Source: Monoraphidium neglectum (taxonomy: Eukaryota > Chlorophyta > Chlorophyceae > Sphaeropleales > Selenastraceae). Taken from it: 46,750 nt of DNA. The position numbers were made by a program, and so were the translations under genes. Numbering within the stretch: the stretch's first letter is position 1; every line of letters starts with the position of its first letter. This document shows positions 24,119-34,456 of this stretch, in pieces. The notes under the pieces were generated by a model. That model saw only the letters and a list, made by a program, of their open reading frames with translations. It was not told the DNA's origin and made no database searches. Where the stretch lies: positions 7,191 to 53,940 of the forward strand of contig NW_014013585.1 in assembly GCF_000611645.1 (NCBI RefSeq). Direction: 5' to 3'.

Positions 24119-26039
24119 ATGGCGCACCTGGGACTGGCACCGCGGCAGCGACGGCGGCACGGCTGCCACGCACCCTTGAAGATGGAGCAGGTGCGGCGGC
24201 GCAGCAGTGGAGCGCGCGGCCAACTGTGCACGGATGCCCGCCATCAGGGGCCAATCCATAGCTCGCACACCGGACATCTCCAATTGTAGTCCCAGTTTAT
24301 ATGTCCACTGAACCAGGGGCTCAAGCATGCCTGTATCCCGCTCGGACTGTTCGCAGGTGACGGGCGTTGGGTGCTGGTTGGTGCTGGTCAGCGGGTGCTA
24401 CGGCCTCATCATCCCCATGGCTGAGTTCACCAGTCAAAAGGACTTGGCTGCTGCTTTGGTGGTTTACACGGCGCTGGTAACGGCCGTCGCAGCGATGCAC
24501 ATTACGACCAGGTACGAGGGTCACCTCATGTTGTCGCGCAGCCAACTGGTACACGGTTGCGCACCAGCAGCCATGCAGCTGCTGTCAAGGAAGCGCAGAG
24601 GACAGCAGAGGGCTTGAATGTTTCAGAGGGCACAAGCACTGCTTTTCAGGCCGTGAGCAATGCGCAGCGGGCTCCTCCTTGCGGCAAGCCTTCCCTCAAC
24701 CCCAGCAGCCCAACCAGCACAACCAGCCTTGGACAACCAGCACTCAATTGCCGAACCCCCACCATCCCACCCCACCGTTGATGAACCCACAGCTTGCTAG
24801 ATCCCCAGGATCTGGAGGGCTGTGATACCTTGCCAGACGTCCCAGAGGCTGGCACCTGGTTCTGCCAGGCCTGCAAGGTCAGTGGCGGCAGCGGAGGCGG
24901 CGGTGGCTGTGTCAGAGCGCAGGGCGTGGGTGCAGGAAAGCGTGTTATTCCCCGGAGGCTGGGAAGCGCCCACAGAAGAGAATTCGGAAGCAGGACGCGC
25001 TTTCTGTCCGCTTTCTGCATCGGGCCAGCCCGCTGCATCCATTTGGCTCGCTGCCTGCTGCGCACTCCACCCTCTCACCAAACGCTGTGCATGACCCGGG
25101 CGTGCCCGGCCCCCGCAGAAGTACGCGCGCTCCGGCACCAAGCACTGCGCCTCGTGCCGCAAGTGTGTCTCGCGCTTTGACCATCACTGCGTCTGGCTCA
25201 ACACCTGCATCGGCGGCCGCAACTACTGGACGTTCTTCGGGCTGCTGAACACTGTCGTAGGCTTGCTCGCAGCCGAGGCGGGCATCGGCGCCGCCATCCT
25301 TGCGCGCAGCTTGACCACCAGCAAGTCGTTTGACGCTGCGCTGCAAGCTGTATACCCGACGCTTATGCAGCCATGGGGCTACCGCGCCGCGCTGTGCGCG
25401 ACCGTACTCATCTCACTGTGCCTCCTGGCTTCGCTGGCCGGCCTGTGGGCGACGCACTGGGTGCTTCTTGTCAAGGGCGCCACAACCTGGGACATGATTC
25501 GCGCGCACCTTGAGCCACGGCGCCCGGGCAGCGGCCGCCAGGGCAGCGCCGACGGCGACGGCATCCTGCGCTACGGCGGCGGCAGCGGCCGCGCATGGGT
25601 GCGGTCGGAGGGTCCAGCTTGCGGCTGCGGCGGCGTCCGGGTAGTTGACGCAGACGCCGTGGCAGCAGGCCAGGGGCAGCAGGCCTGGGCTGCATACAGC
25701 GACCAAGGTGCCGCGGGCACTGTCGCTGGTGGCCGTGGGCGGCAACACAGTAAGAGGGTCGCAATCAGCCCCTTCACAGCTCTGCGTATCGAGCCGCGCC
25801 TCGACGACAGCGCCGATGGCGGCCATGGGCGCCTGCTTGGCACCCGTGGCGCCGGGCTTCCACAAAAAGAGCCGGGCGGATTTGACGCGGCTGCAGCGGG
25901 GCCAGTCGCAGGGAGCGCGCCGATCTCCGCGTGGCAGCCGTCGCCGCGCAGCGCCGTGGGCGCCGCGGGCGCGCAGCTGCTGCCGGCGGCGCATCTCAAC
26001 GATGGCGTCACATTTTCGGTCCCCTCCGAGATGGTGTGA
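24119..26039 (+). CDS. DHHC-type protein S-acyltransferase
   Basis: Four phase-matched exons (24119-24190, 24357-24511, 24793-24877, 25119-26039) give 410 residues. The N-terminus ([10 protein letters not shown]) resembles the start of plant-type DHHC proteins, which carry a similar HG..PL element before the first membrane helix. Two membrane helices follow ([16 protein letters not shown] and [16 protein letters not shown]). The Cys-rich domain runs from [17 protein letters not shown] through [18 protein letters not shown], with DHHC at residues 125-128 and Cys128 as the expected acyl-carrying residue. Two more helices lie near [20 protein letters not shown] and [20 protein letters not shown], followed by TTWD, which matches the TTxE motif position. 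The last ~170 residues are Gly/Ala-rich and probably a disordered cytosolic tail. The enzyme would attach palmitate to Cys residues of proteins at endomembranes. Confidence 0.9.
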
Positions 26040-27055
26040 GCTGCAACGGCACTGGTAAGGGCAGTCCCAGGCGGACTGCGCCCCGTCCGCTTTCACCGAT
26101 GCGTGGTTTTGGGCAGCAGCAGCGCCCTTGCCTGCGAGGGTGTTGAGCTGCAGCATCAACGCTTGACGGGAGGGAGGGACTGGAAACTGGCTGGGCATTT
26201 CAGGGTTGGGATGTGGTACCACGCGTGCTCCCCAGCCACAATAATGGATGTTTGGTGCGCTTTTCGAGGCGACGGAGTCCGCCGCGCACGTGCTGCTGGT
26301 TGGCTTGCTCCTTTTCCTCAAGCACTGTTTGAGAGCTAATGGGTGCCATGTGCGGCCTAGCGCAATAACAGCGTTTTGTGGGGAACGCCCGTTCTTGTTT
26401 ACTTGTACTGCTGGCTTGCATTCCTTTGCAGGAGCCACAATTCGCAGGCACGGTTGCCTGGTGGGGAGAGAGCTGGCAGACAAGTGAGATGCACATGCAC
26501 ATAATTGGGCCTGCCCTCTCAAGCATATAGGATTTACCCCTGCATTGCATGCGCGCCCTCCCCTCACACTAGAGTTACTGCTTGTGATTCTGGGCACCTG
26601 GAAGAGATTCTTGATATGCCGATTTTGGTGGCACATCACGGACCCAAGTTATTGTTTAATGTTTTCCACACCAAGTCACACATTGTGGTGTATAGTCATT
26701 GCTCGGGCGCAGACCGTGCTGCCCACCGCGACTCTCACACCTCCATGGTGGCAAATTGCCGGGGCTGACATTGAGGTGGGATCGGGTGGGGTGAGGGGGG
26801 GCCATACTGCAGCATGGTATGCCTAAGCTGCAGGTTCATGGCAGCTCAGCAACCCCACGCCATTTGCGCACCCAATCGCAGTCTGGCAGCGTTGCAAGCG
26901 CGTTGGCAGCCAGAGGGGCAGGTCGGCAAGCTGGGGCCGCGTCGGAGGCAAAAGCTCGGCACGTTGCAGCGAGATATTCGAGAACGCGTGTACATCCCCA
27001 CGGATCTCCTCATTCCAAGGCTCAGCAGAAGCTCGGATCTCTCGGCTCAGTCACA
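26040..27055. other. Intergenic region, no supported gene
   Basis: This 1.0 kb lies between the DHHC stop and the PsaN start, both on the plus strand. The first part is probably the DHHC 3' UTR, the last few hundred bases the PsaN promoter and 5' UTR. A long minus-strand frame running into it from the DHHC gene is an antisense shadow. Confidence 0.5.
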
Positions 27056-28947
27056 ATGGCTCTCCGCGCCTCCGTCAAGTGAGGAAGGCTATGAGCAGCG
27101 CCAATGTGATTCATGAGTGTGGCGTACGGTTGGAGATCCGTCCATGCAGCACATCCCGCGTAGCCCCGAACTGCGGCCTCGGGTGCCTCGCCCTGAACCC
27201 CTCATCACCCATCCACGCTTTGTCTTGCAGCTGCCGTGCGGCCTCGCGCCCTGCTGCTGCCAGCCGCAGCGCTGTGGTGGTCCGCGCCTCCGCTGAGCCC
27301 CGCCAGGTCAGGCGATGGTCTGGATTGACATCACTCGCTAGGGCACAAGGGCGCAGCGGGCATGAGCTGGCTTCAGTTGCTGGTCAGGAAGCAGTAGGAT
27401 TGCAGGTCAATTGCGGCAAGCGCCTGGTAACCGCAGCAGCAAAGACGGTGCCCGATTTTGCTGACCGGCTGCGGCATAGAACTGCGGCTGATCGCGATCT
27501 CCCTGCTGTGGCGGGCGCCCCTCCTCTTGCCGCACGCCCGCAGGCCCTCGGCGCCCTGGCCTTCGGTGCCACCTTCGCGCTCTCGGCCATGCTGACCGCC
27601 GCGCCCGCCAAGGCCGACATCGTGGGTGGCCGCGCTGCAGCGGGGCAGTGGGGTTGGCCGCGATGCATGCAGCATGGCAACGCGCGCGCCGCGGCGGCGC
27701 ATGTGCGCCCTGGACCAACAGCAGCACGCAAAAAATCGTTTGCCTGAGGCACCAGGGCGGGGTGTTGGTTTACATGCGTGATGGCGTGTGCGGCTTGGAC
27801 CAACAAGTGTGACAACAAACCAAACATGCTTCTCATGTGCTGCAGACCGCCGACCTGCTGGCCAAGTCGGCCGAGAACAAGGCGCTCAACAACAAGAAGC
27901 GCCTGGCCACCAGCAGGTACGGCCGCATGGGATCTGGCCGCAGCAGGGCAGGGCGGGCTGGGGCTCTCCGATGGTGGCGGATCTATTGTGCGGCGGAGAT
28001 AGTTGTGTTGTGGAACAGCGTCGCATAGATCGTAGCAGTTTGTGAGGGGGAGGTGGTCCAGTCGTTTACTTGCTTTGCAGCACACCACAGTGTTGGTGAA
28101 GCTCGCTGCATGCGGCCCTGCTCGCACGTTGTCGACCGATGGTGTCCATATCCCCTCGCCGACCACCCGCAGCGCCAACGTCGCGCGCTCGAGGACCGTC
28201 GCCGACGGCACCTGCAGGTGAGCCACAGCTGTAGCAGCGGCGTTTGCCAAGCAGGGGTCGTCCTTGTAGCCTGCCCGCGCTTCTGTGCACCTTGTGTTGT
28301 GCCTGCTGACCTCTTCCATCCTTCGTGCCGGCCCTAGCTGCCCCCACTAACCAATGACTATCTCCCCACCACCGACCTTTATCCCCCCTGTGCGGCAGCT
28401 TCCCCACCAACTTCTTCGGCTGCGACGAGACCTCCGCCCGCTTCACCGGCGGCGTGAGGTTCATCCAGGTGCGCGTGCACACCAGCATCACTCGCTTCAC
28501 GATGAGCTTCGCCTGCCAGGGCCTGCGTGCCCCTACCCAACCCCTCTTCACCGAACCCGCCTGCAGCTTGCGCTTGTTACCAGTACTGTCGCTTGTCAAC
28601 CTGCTCGACACCTGGATTATCACCCCTAACACGCCACCCGCAGGACGACGTTGACCTGGAGTGCGCGGGCACCGCCAACGGCCGCTGCGCCAGCAAGGTC
28701 AACCACAACTAGTAAGTGGCCAGAAGAGAGCGGGAGTCACGACTGCGTGGATGGCTTACCAACGATATGTACAATGCCTTATCCTACGACGTGTGACCCG
28801 CAGGGAGTCAGTGGGTCTTTTCAGACAAATCGCCTGCTGCATAGGCTAGTTAGAGATTTGGCCTCCCATCTCGCAGCCACTCAAGGCCTCCCTCGCCCGC
28901 TTGTCCCGCTACCACCCCCAATCCGCAGCGGCGCCAAGGGCTTCTAA
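27056..28947 (+). CDS. PSAN: Photosystem I reaction centre subunit N, lumenal
   Basis: Eight phase-matched exons (27056-27078, 27231-27306, 27544-27621, 27846-27916, 28173-28217, 28399-28468, 28644-28711, 28929-28947) give 149 residues. PsaN is a small lumenal subunit of photosystem I that helps plastocyanin/cytochrome c6 dock at the donor side. Residues 1-33 form a stromal transit peptide rich in Arg/Ala/Ser. Residues 34-53 are a hydrophobic thylakoid-transfer segment ending in the processing site AKA (55-57). The mature chain starts DITADLLAKS and carries the family block NKKRLATSSANVARSRTVAD, then GTCSFPTNFFGC and a second Cys pair (LEC...GRC), so all four conserved Cys are present. The last intron starts inside a TAG: unspliced RNA would stop after KVNHN, while splicing adds YGAKGF. 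Confidence 0.92.
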
Positions 28948-29427
28948 GCTTGCGACTCCGCTTCCTCCCGAGTGTTGGCGCTTCAGCGTTGTAGGACCTT
29001 GCTCCCTTTTTGCGACACCCTCGCTGGGCTCGATGGTGATCTGGGCAGGTCAGCCTGTGTAACTTCCCTGCAATCTGTTTGTCACAGGCATCGGGAAGCA
29101 GCCGGCTAGAGATGGGGTACAATGCTGAAAGCTTTTGTTGAAGAACCAAAAGTGATGGATGGCACCCTTATTCCAGCAGTAGCCTGGAATGGCAGACCAA
29201 AGGTGTTTGAAAGGCTCTATTTTACCCTCCAGGCACGAGAAGCAGATGGGACAGCACGACCGAGAACATGAAACCATGCGGTGTGCATCAAATCGTTTTC
29301 AAGGAACGCTGTAGCAAGTTGGCAACCGGCAGCAACTCCATGTGACGAGCTGCATGGCTGTCAGATGGTAAAAGTAGAGAAATGATCAAACTGCAAGCGT
29401 GTCCACGCCAGCCACCTGCATGGCAGG
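28948..29427. other. Convergent intergenic region, PsaN / hydrolase
   Basis: This 480-base stretch lies between two stop codons on opposite strands. It has no coding frame of note. It contains the putative PsaN polyadenylation signal listed separately. Confidence 0.5.
29058..29062 (+). terminator. Probable TGTAA polyadenylation signal of PSAN
   Basis: TGTAA, the green-algal polyadenylation signal, occurs about 110 bases after the PSAN stop codon, a typical distance for a short highly expressed gene. Confidence 0.45.
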
Positions 29428-31704
29428 TCATGCCAGCTGCCCTGTGGTTGCTGCAACACTTCCGCTGTCAGCTGCAGCCCTCTCTGCCCCACTGCCGCCG
29501 CTGGCCCGGCTGCACACCACCTCGCCCACAAACGGTGCGAGCACCGCCAGCAGCGCAGCCGGGTCCTCTTCGTGCGACAGGTGCCCGCAGCCTGGCACAA
29601 TCCCCACACGCCCGCTGATCGTGGCGGCGAGCCGCCCTGTGTTGACCGGCGTCGCAATGCGATCGTGCGCGCCCGTCGCGACGAGCGCGGGCACGCCGCG
29701 CGCCGCGGCTACGTCCGCGGCCACCGCGCGGCGCGAGAGCCCGTCGGCGGCGGTGCTGGCGGCGAGCAGGGCTGTGTCCCAGCCCTCTGCCCGCAGGGGG
29801 CGGCGGTAGAGCTCCAGGACCTGGCGCGTGCAACGGTCGCCGCGGTGCCACGCGCGGCGGTTGGCGACCTCGCCTGGGGATGACAGCGTGGAAAAACCGC
29901 AGGGGCGGGGATGACAGCGAGGGGAAAGTCTACTCTCAGGGCTTTGAGAGCATGAATCAAATGTTGAAGCGACCCCGGGGGACAGCGAGTAACGGCGGCG
30001 GCCTCCCCAGGTGGGCGATGCTGAAGTGGGTGGCGATCCACTGCATGCTCGGCAATTAGTGAACAACAGACCAGAAGCGGCGGCGCGGGCGCCCACAGCG
30101 CAGAGCGCCCACCTATCTCCGACCGCAGCAGCGGCCGCAGCATCGCGCGCCCCAGCTTGGCGCGCGCCAGCAGCCGCGTGAACCCGCTGACCGTCTGACC
30201 AGACAGCTTCGGGTGCAGCAGGGCAATCCCGATGACGTCAGCATCAAATTGGGCCTCAAGGGATTCAGCCCGGCCGCCCAGCAGGATGAAACTGCGGCCG
30301 ACCCGCTGCTGCTGCTCGCCATGCTGAGGCTCCGAATGAATCTCCGGCGAGTGCGCTGGAGACAATGCAGGCGAGCTGGGCGGCCGCTCGTGCTGATACG
30401 GGTGCTGCTGCGGGCACTGCTGCTGTTGCTGCTGCTGCTGCCCCGCCCGGGGCCATAGCTGCGGCTCGAGACCGGCGGCACCGCCGCTCGGTGTCATCGC
30501 CTGCAGCTCAGGCGCCACTGCCGCCGCCAATGTGCATTCCGGCTCTCCACGCCAGCCTGCCGTCGCTTGCCGCTGCTGCTCAGATCCCCGCTCCCCGTCA
30601 GCGGCTGCCCGCTGTGACAGCCGCGACGGCGCCCCGCCCTGCTTTTGCTGCTGTTGTTGCTGCTGCTGCTGTGGCTGCTGTTGCTTCTGAGAGGATGATG
30701 GTGATGTGTGGTAGCTGACGCGACCGTTCGGCTCCTCCAAGCTGGCCACACGATCTGTTTGCTGCTGATCCAGGGAGCCCAACCCCTCCGTGGGCGCCAG
30801 CAGCGACTGGAAGCTGATGGAGGCGGCCATACTCGCCACCTCGCTCCCGCTGCCAATTCGGCCCATCAAACTGTCCACTGCGCTGCCGCCTGCGACGCCG
30901 CCGCCACATTCAGGCGATGCAAGCAAGCCCTGCTGCTGCTGCCGCTGCTGCTGCTGCTGTGGGTGCTGCCGCTGCTGCTGCTGCTGTTGCTGCCGCTGCT
31001 GCCGCGCCTCGGCCGCACACGCACCTCTGCCGCCGTGCGAGGAGCCGAGGGGCTCCGCGTTGGAGGATCCAATGCTCGGGGGCCACCCGAGGTCGGTGGA
31101 CTCGGCTCCTGCCAGGCCACTGGGCAGTGATATGGATATACGCCGGCTGAGGCTGCCGCCCGCACCAGGCAGGGCCCCCAAGCCGTGCTGCCTGGAGAGA
31201 TGGTTCGGGTGAAGGGCTTAGGGCTTAGGTTCAGGGAGATGGTTAGGGCACGAGTGAGCAATGGCAATCAAGCATGCATTTACTGCATTTGCTTTCAACC
31301 TCTGGCACTCAGGCCGCACGAGCACGAGCACTAGACCCTTCGACGTCACTTGCCTGTTGGCCAGCGCCGCCGCCATTACCGCAATCAGGCAGCCATCCCC
31401 ATGAGCCACCAGCACTGCCCGCCGCACGCCGAGCGCGCCGCACAACTGCAGCACGAGTAATGCCTGCGCCGCGGGCGCGTACGGGTCGGGCCGCCCGCTG
31501 CCGGCTGGCGGTGGCGGCGGGCGCGACGTCAGGCCAAAGCCCGGCCTGTCAAAGGCCACAACGCGCACGCCGCAGTGCTCTGCCAGCTGCGCCATGACGT
31601 GGCGCCACGAAAAGGCGCCGCCGCCGCCGCTGTGGATGAGTATCACGGCGGTCGCGTCCCGCTCGTCGTCATTGGCACCGGGCAGTGGTCGCGCCAGGAC
31701 CAAT

Positions 31705-31736
<32 letters not shown>

Positions 31737-33226
31737 GGCGTCCTGCATGCCATGAGGCCACCCCTGCGGCCGCTTGGTGGGGCTATCCGAGGGCGGCGGC
31801 AGCGCCTCCTTCCAGTGCACCCAGAGCTCCCCAACAGGCGTGAAGTTTGAGTCGGGGTCGGCCAGTAGCTCGGGCGGCACGTCCCCGCGGCTGGCGCCTG
31901 CGCTGCCGTCGTCGCTGGCGCCGGCCGCGCCGGGCGTGCTTATGCTGGCCCTTGTGGATGGGTCGAGAGGTGGGCGCGCTCACCACATTGCGGGTGTTGT
32001 GCATTTAGCACTGCGCATCAAACAGCATTGTGCCGCCAGCGGCAGCTCAAGAGGAAAATCCCAAATAGGAAGGACAGACATCCCCAAGTTGCCCCTCCCC
32101 GCCCTGCCTGCCACCCTACCTGCCAGGCAGCAGGCGGTCCTGCAGCGCCGGTTCCCAGGGGAATGACGCGAGCCCAAGCGCCGTACGCTTGCGCGCCCAT
32201 GCAACCGCGTTGCGCGCCGCTAGAACGTGGATCCAGCTGAACATGCCGAACACGCCGATGATTGCGGCCTGGGCTGGCCAGATGGGGCCGTACACGAAGC
32301 ACAGGGCCTTGGCGAGCGCATACGCCAGGCCGGTGCCGCCGGCTGCATAGGCGGTGTACAGGTAGGGCCTGCGGAAAAGGATTGAGGAGGGGGAAAGCAA
32401 TGCCGCCGCAGGTGACCACTGCCATGCAGCCGCGCTGCTCGGCGTGCGCCCCACCTGTTGCTCGACTGGTGTGGACGCCTAAAGAAGCAGCGCTGCCAGG
32501 CGGGCGCTTCACCTCACGCGACATGAGGTTTGCAGCCGCCTCTCCAGATCTATGTGCCGAGGGAAGCCTACCTGAGGAACTGGCGGCGCGTGCCGTATGC
32601 GTAAGTCCCGCTGATGATGGCTGCGCGCACTGTGCTGGCAGCTGCGATGTCCTCCAAGTTGTAACGGAAGTTGAACACCGGCCGCGCCGGGCCTGGGGGG
32701 CCGGGCGCCAGCAGGAAGCACATGAGAAGCACACTGACGGCCTCAAAGATAGATAGCACCCAGGGAGCCTGTGTATGGCGGGCACACGGTGGTCTGAGTG
32801 CGGCACTGCGGCTCGCAAGAACGGGGGCACACCCCGGCACCTGGTGACTGTGACCTGGGTGCCCCCGAGGCAAATCTGCCGCCCTGGGGCCGCCTGCAGG
32901 CGTAAATCACAAGCTGTGTGTTGCTTTGTACTCACCACTGCCTGAAAGAGGGTGCCGGTGCAGACAAGGCAGAACCCTGTAAAGCGCAGGCACCGATTGC
33001 AACGGTCGCTGCAAGCCGCGCGCGGGCGGCCAAACGGCGCCTGCTGTGTGGGCAGCTCGTCATCGATCTGTGTGGGATTAACGCAAGCATCTTGAGTGCT
33101 GAAAAAAGGCGTTGTCTTCAACCCAGCTACAGATGCAATCAATTCGCTGCGACCACCCAGATCGCCTCTCAGAGCACGCCCACAGCTCACAGTAAAGCGG
33201 ATGTAGCGCTTCGAATTGGGCCTCAT
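29428..33226 (-). CDS. Membrane-anchored alpha/beta-hydrolase-fold protein lacking the nucleophile Ser
   Basis: Six phase-matched exons (32936-33226, 32572-32768, 32120-32368, 31350-31944, 30113-31187, 29428-29873) give 950 residues. The N-terminal ~240 residues contain several hydrophobic helices (CLVCTGTLFQAV, LSIFEAVSVLLMCFLL, AAIIGVFGMFSWIHVLAA). The hydrolase domain starts near LADPDSNFTPVGELWVHW and includes the oxyanion strand (AVILIHSGGGGAFSWRHVM) and VVAFDRPGFGLTSR. It resembles an Arabidopsis hydrolase family (At1g80280 type) whose nucleophile elbow is GHSAG; here the elbow is AHGDG, so Ser is replaced by Gly428. The acid (TGAHDR, Asp873) and His (GCGHLSHEED, His900) remain. An 11-Gln tract lies before the core, and exon 5 adds some 300 Gln/Ser-rich residues at the cap position. 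The exon 4 donor can be read as GT (after CAA) or GC (AG|GCAAGT); both give the same protein. Confidence 0.82.
30390..31010 (-). repeat. Clustered CAG tracts coding Gln in the hydrolase cap insertion
   Basis: Several separate CAG/CAA runs (near 30420-30445, 30640-30690 and 30930-31005) encode Gln blocks within exon 5 of the hydrolase gene without breaking the frame. Confidence 0.85.
31704..31736 (-). repeat. 11-codon CAG/CAA tract in the hydrolase gene
   Basis: Nine CAG and two CAA codons encode 11 consecutive Gln just before the first core strand of the hydrolase domain. The near-pure CAG stretch is likely to vary in length between strains. Confidence 0.9.
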
Positions 33227-34456
33227 TCTCGCGGGAGCTGGCTGACAAGCGATGACAGTTGCGGGCCCCGTTCAACAGCCTTCTACGAACTCATTGCAGA
33301 GAACGAGGCAGCAGACAGCACGCCTCTTGTGAAAACGGGCAGCACACCCGGTGACAGCTGCATACATGCTGGCCACAGAGGACCGAAAGCAGCTGGGGGG
33401 TAGCCAGGGCCTCGTTCCACCCTGGTTCCACCCGTTGTCCGCCTCGTTGCCTGGCGCCAGCGCGGCATGAAGATGACTGCGGGTGCTGCAGACCATGGAT
33501 GCCTCCTCATAGACTGTGCAGGGCGGCCATGCCGGGGATGGCACTGGTGACGTTGCAGGGCGTTCAAGTTGACGCCTTTCACACAGCACATGCAGGGTGC
33601 AGCATCACGCCATGCGGGCCTGCGGGTGATTCGAAGGCAGAGCATGTTCCCCTGATTGCTTTCCTCAGCATGAAATCATCAGCATACCACGTACCCGCTG
33701 CTCGTCACCTCAACACTGAACTTGGCGCATGGCCATGCCTGTACCCATGGTGGGAGTGTCTTGAACTGGGACGTTGCCAACCATAATGCGGGGGTGAATG
33801 TATTCCCAGGCCTCACACAGGCTTAAACAGAATGCACCTGCACCTGCACCTGCACCTCACAGCGAGTACCGCACAATCCAAGATTGGCGGTGCAGGAAAC
33901 CATCAAACTGGCTTGGGGGGAAATGCAGGGCTCATGGATGCATGTACGGCTGCGACATTTGCGAGCACAGTACCATCTGTATGTACACCGTGCAATGGAG
34001 CACAAACACAGGGCCTGTGGGTGTGGATGCGATGACGCCGCCGCCCTACCCCCAGGGGGCCCCAGCACTAGCGCAAGCAGCAATACCAGCAGAACGAGGA
34101 TCACCGCATCAGATCTGAGTTCCGACGCACTGTGGCAACATACATTATTTTAGACTATGGTTTTCGTATATACATGGCACCAAACACATATATGCGACTC
34201 TCAACACGGACTCTCAACCGCGGCCTGCGGCAGCACACAACACGGCGTGGTACCAGCTAGCACGCCAGCAGGATCAACTGACACAATCACTATCAGTAAT
34301 TAAAGTTGATCCAGACGTCCGCTGCACATCCGTTTTGGTCCAAAGCGCTGCAACCGTCACTGCAACCAGCACACGGGCTTGAAGCCAGCGTAATGGGTCC
34401 GAAGTAGAGCATATTGAACCGCTCCTCTGCGACGCACGCGCGTCGGGCGTGCAGCG
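33227..34456. promoter_or_regulatory. Divergent intergenic region, hydrolase / ABCA transporter
   Basis: This 1.23 kb separates opposite starts. It includes four CACCTG repeats at about 33835-33858 and a relatively AT-rich segment near 34140-34320. I found no exon that joins the flanking genes in phase and no RNA gene. Confidence 0.4.

Noticed and set aside
25413..26639. A 408-codon minus-strand frame
   Set aside because: It is antisense to the well-supported DHHC last exon and has no domain of its own.
31203..31255. GGGCTTAGGGCTTAGG, similar to a plant-type telomere repeat
   Set aside because: Only two imperfect units within an intron; too short and degenerate to be an interstitial telomere.
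32018..33226. A single 402-codon minus-strand frame at the start of the hydrolase gene
   Set aside because: Only its first 97 codons belong to the gene. The rest reads through introns, while the membrane-helix exons lie in other frames with proper splice sites.
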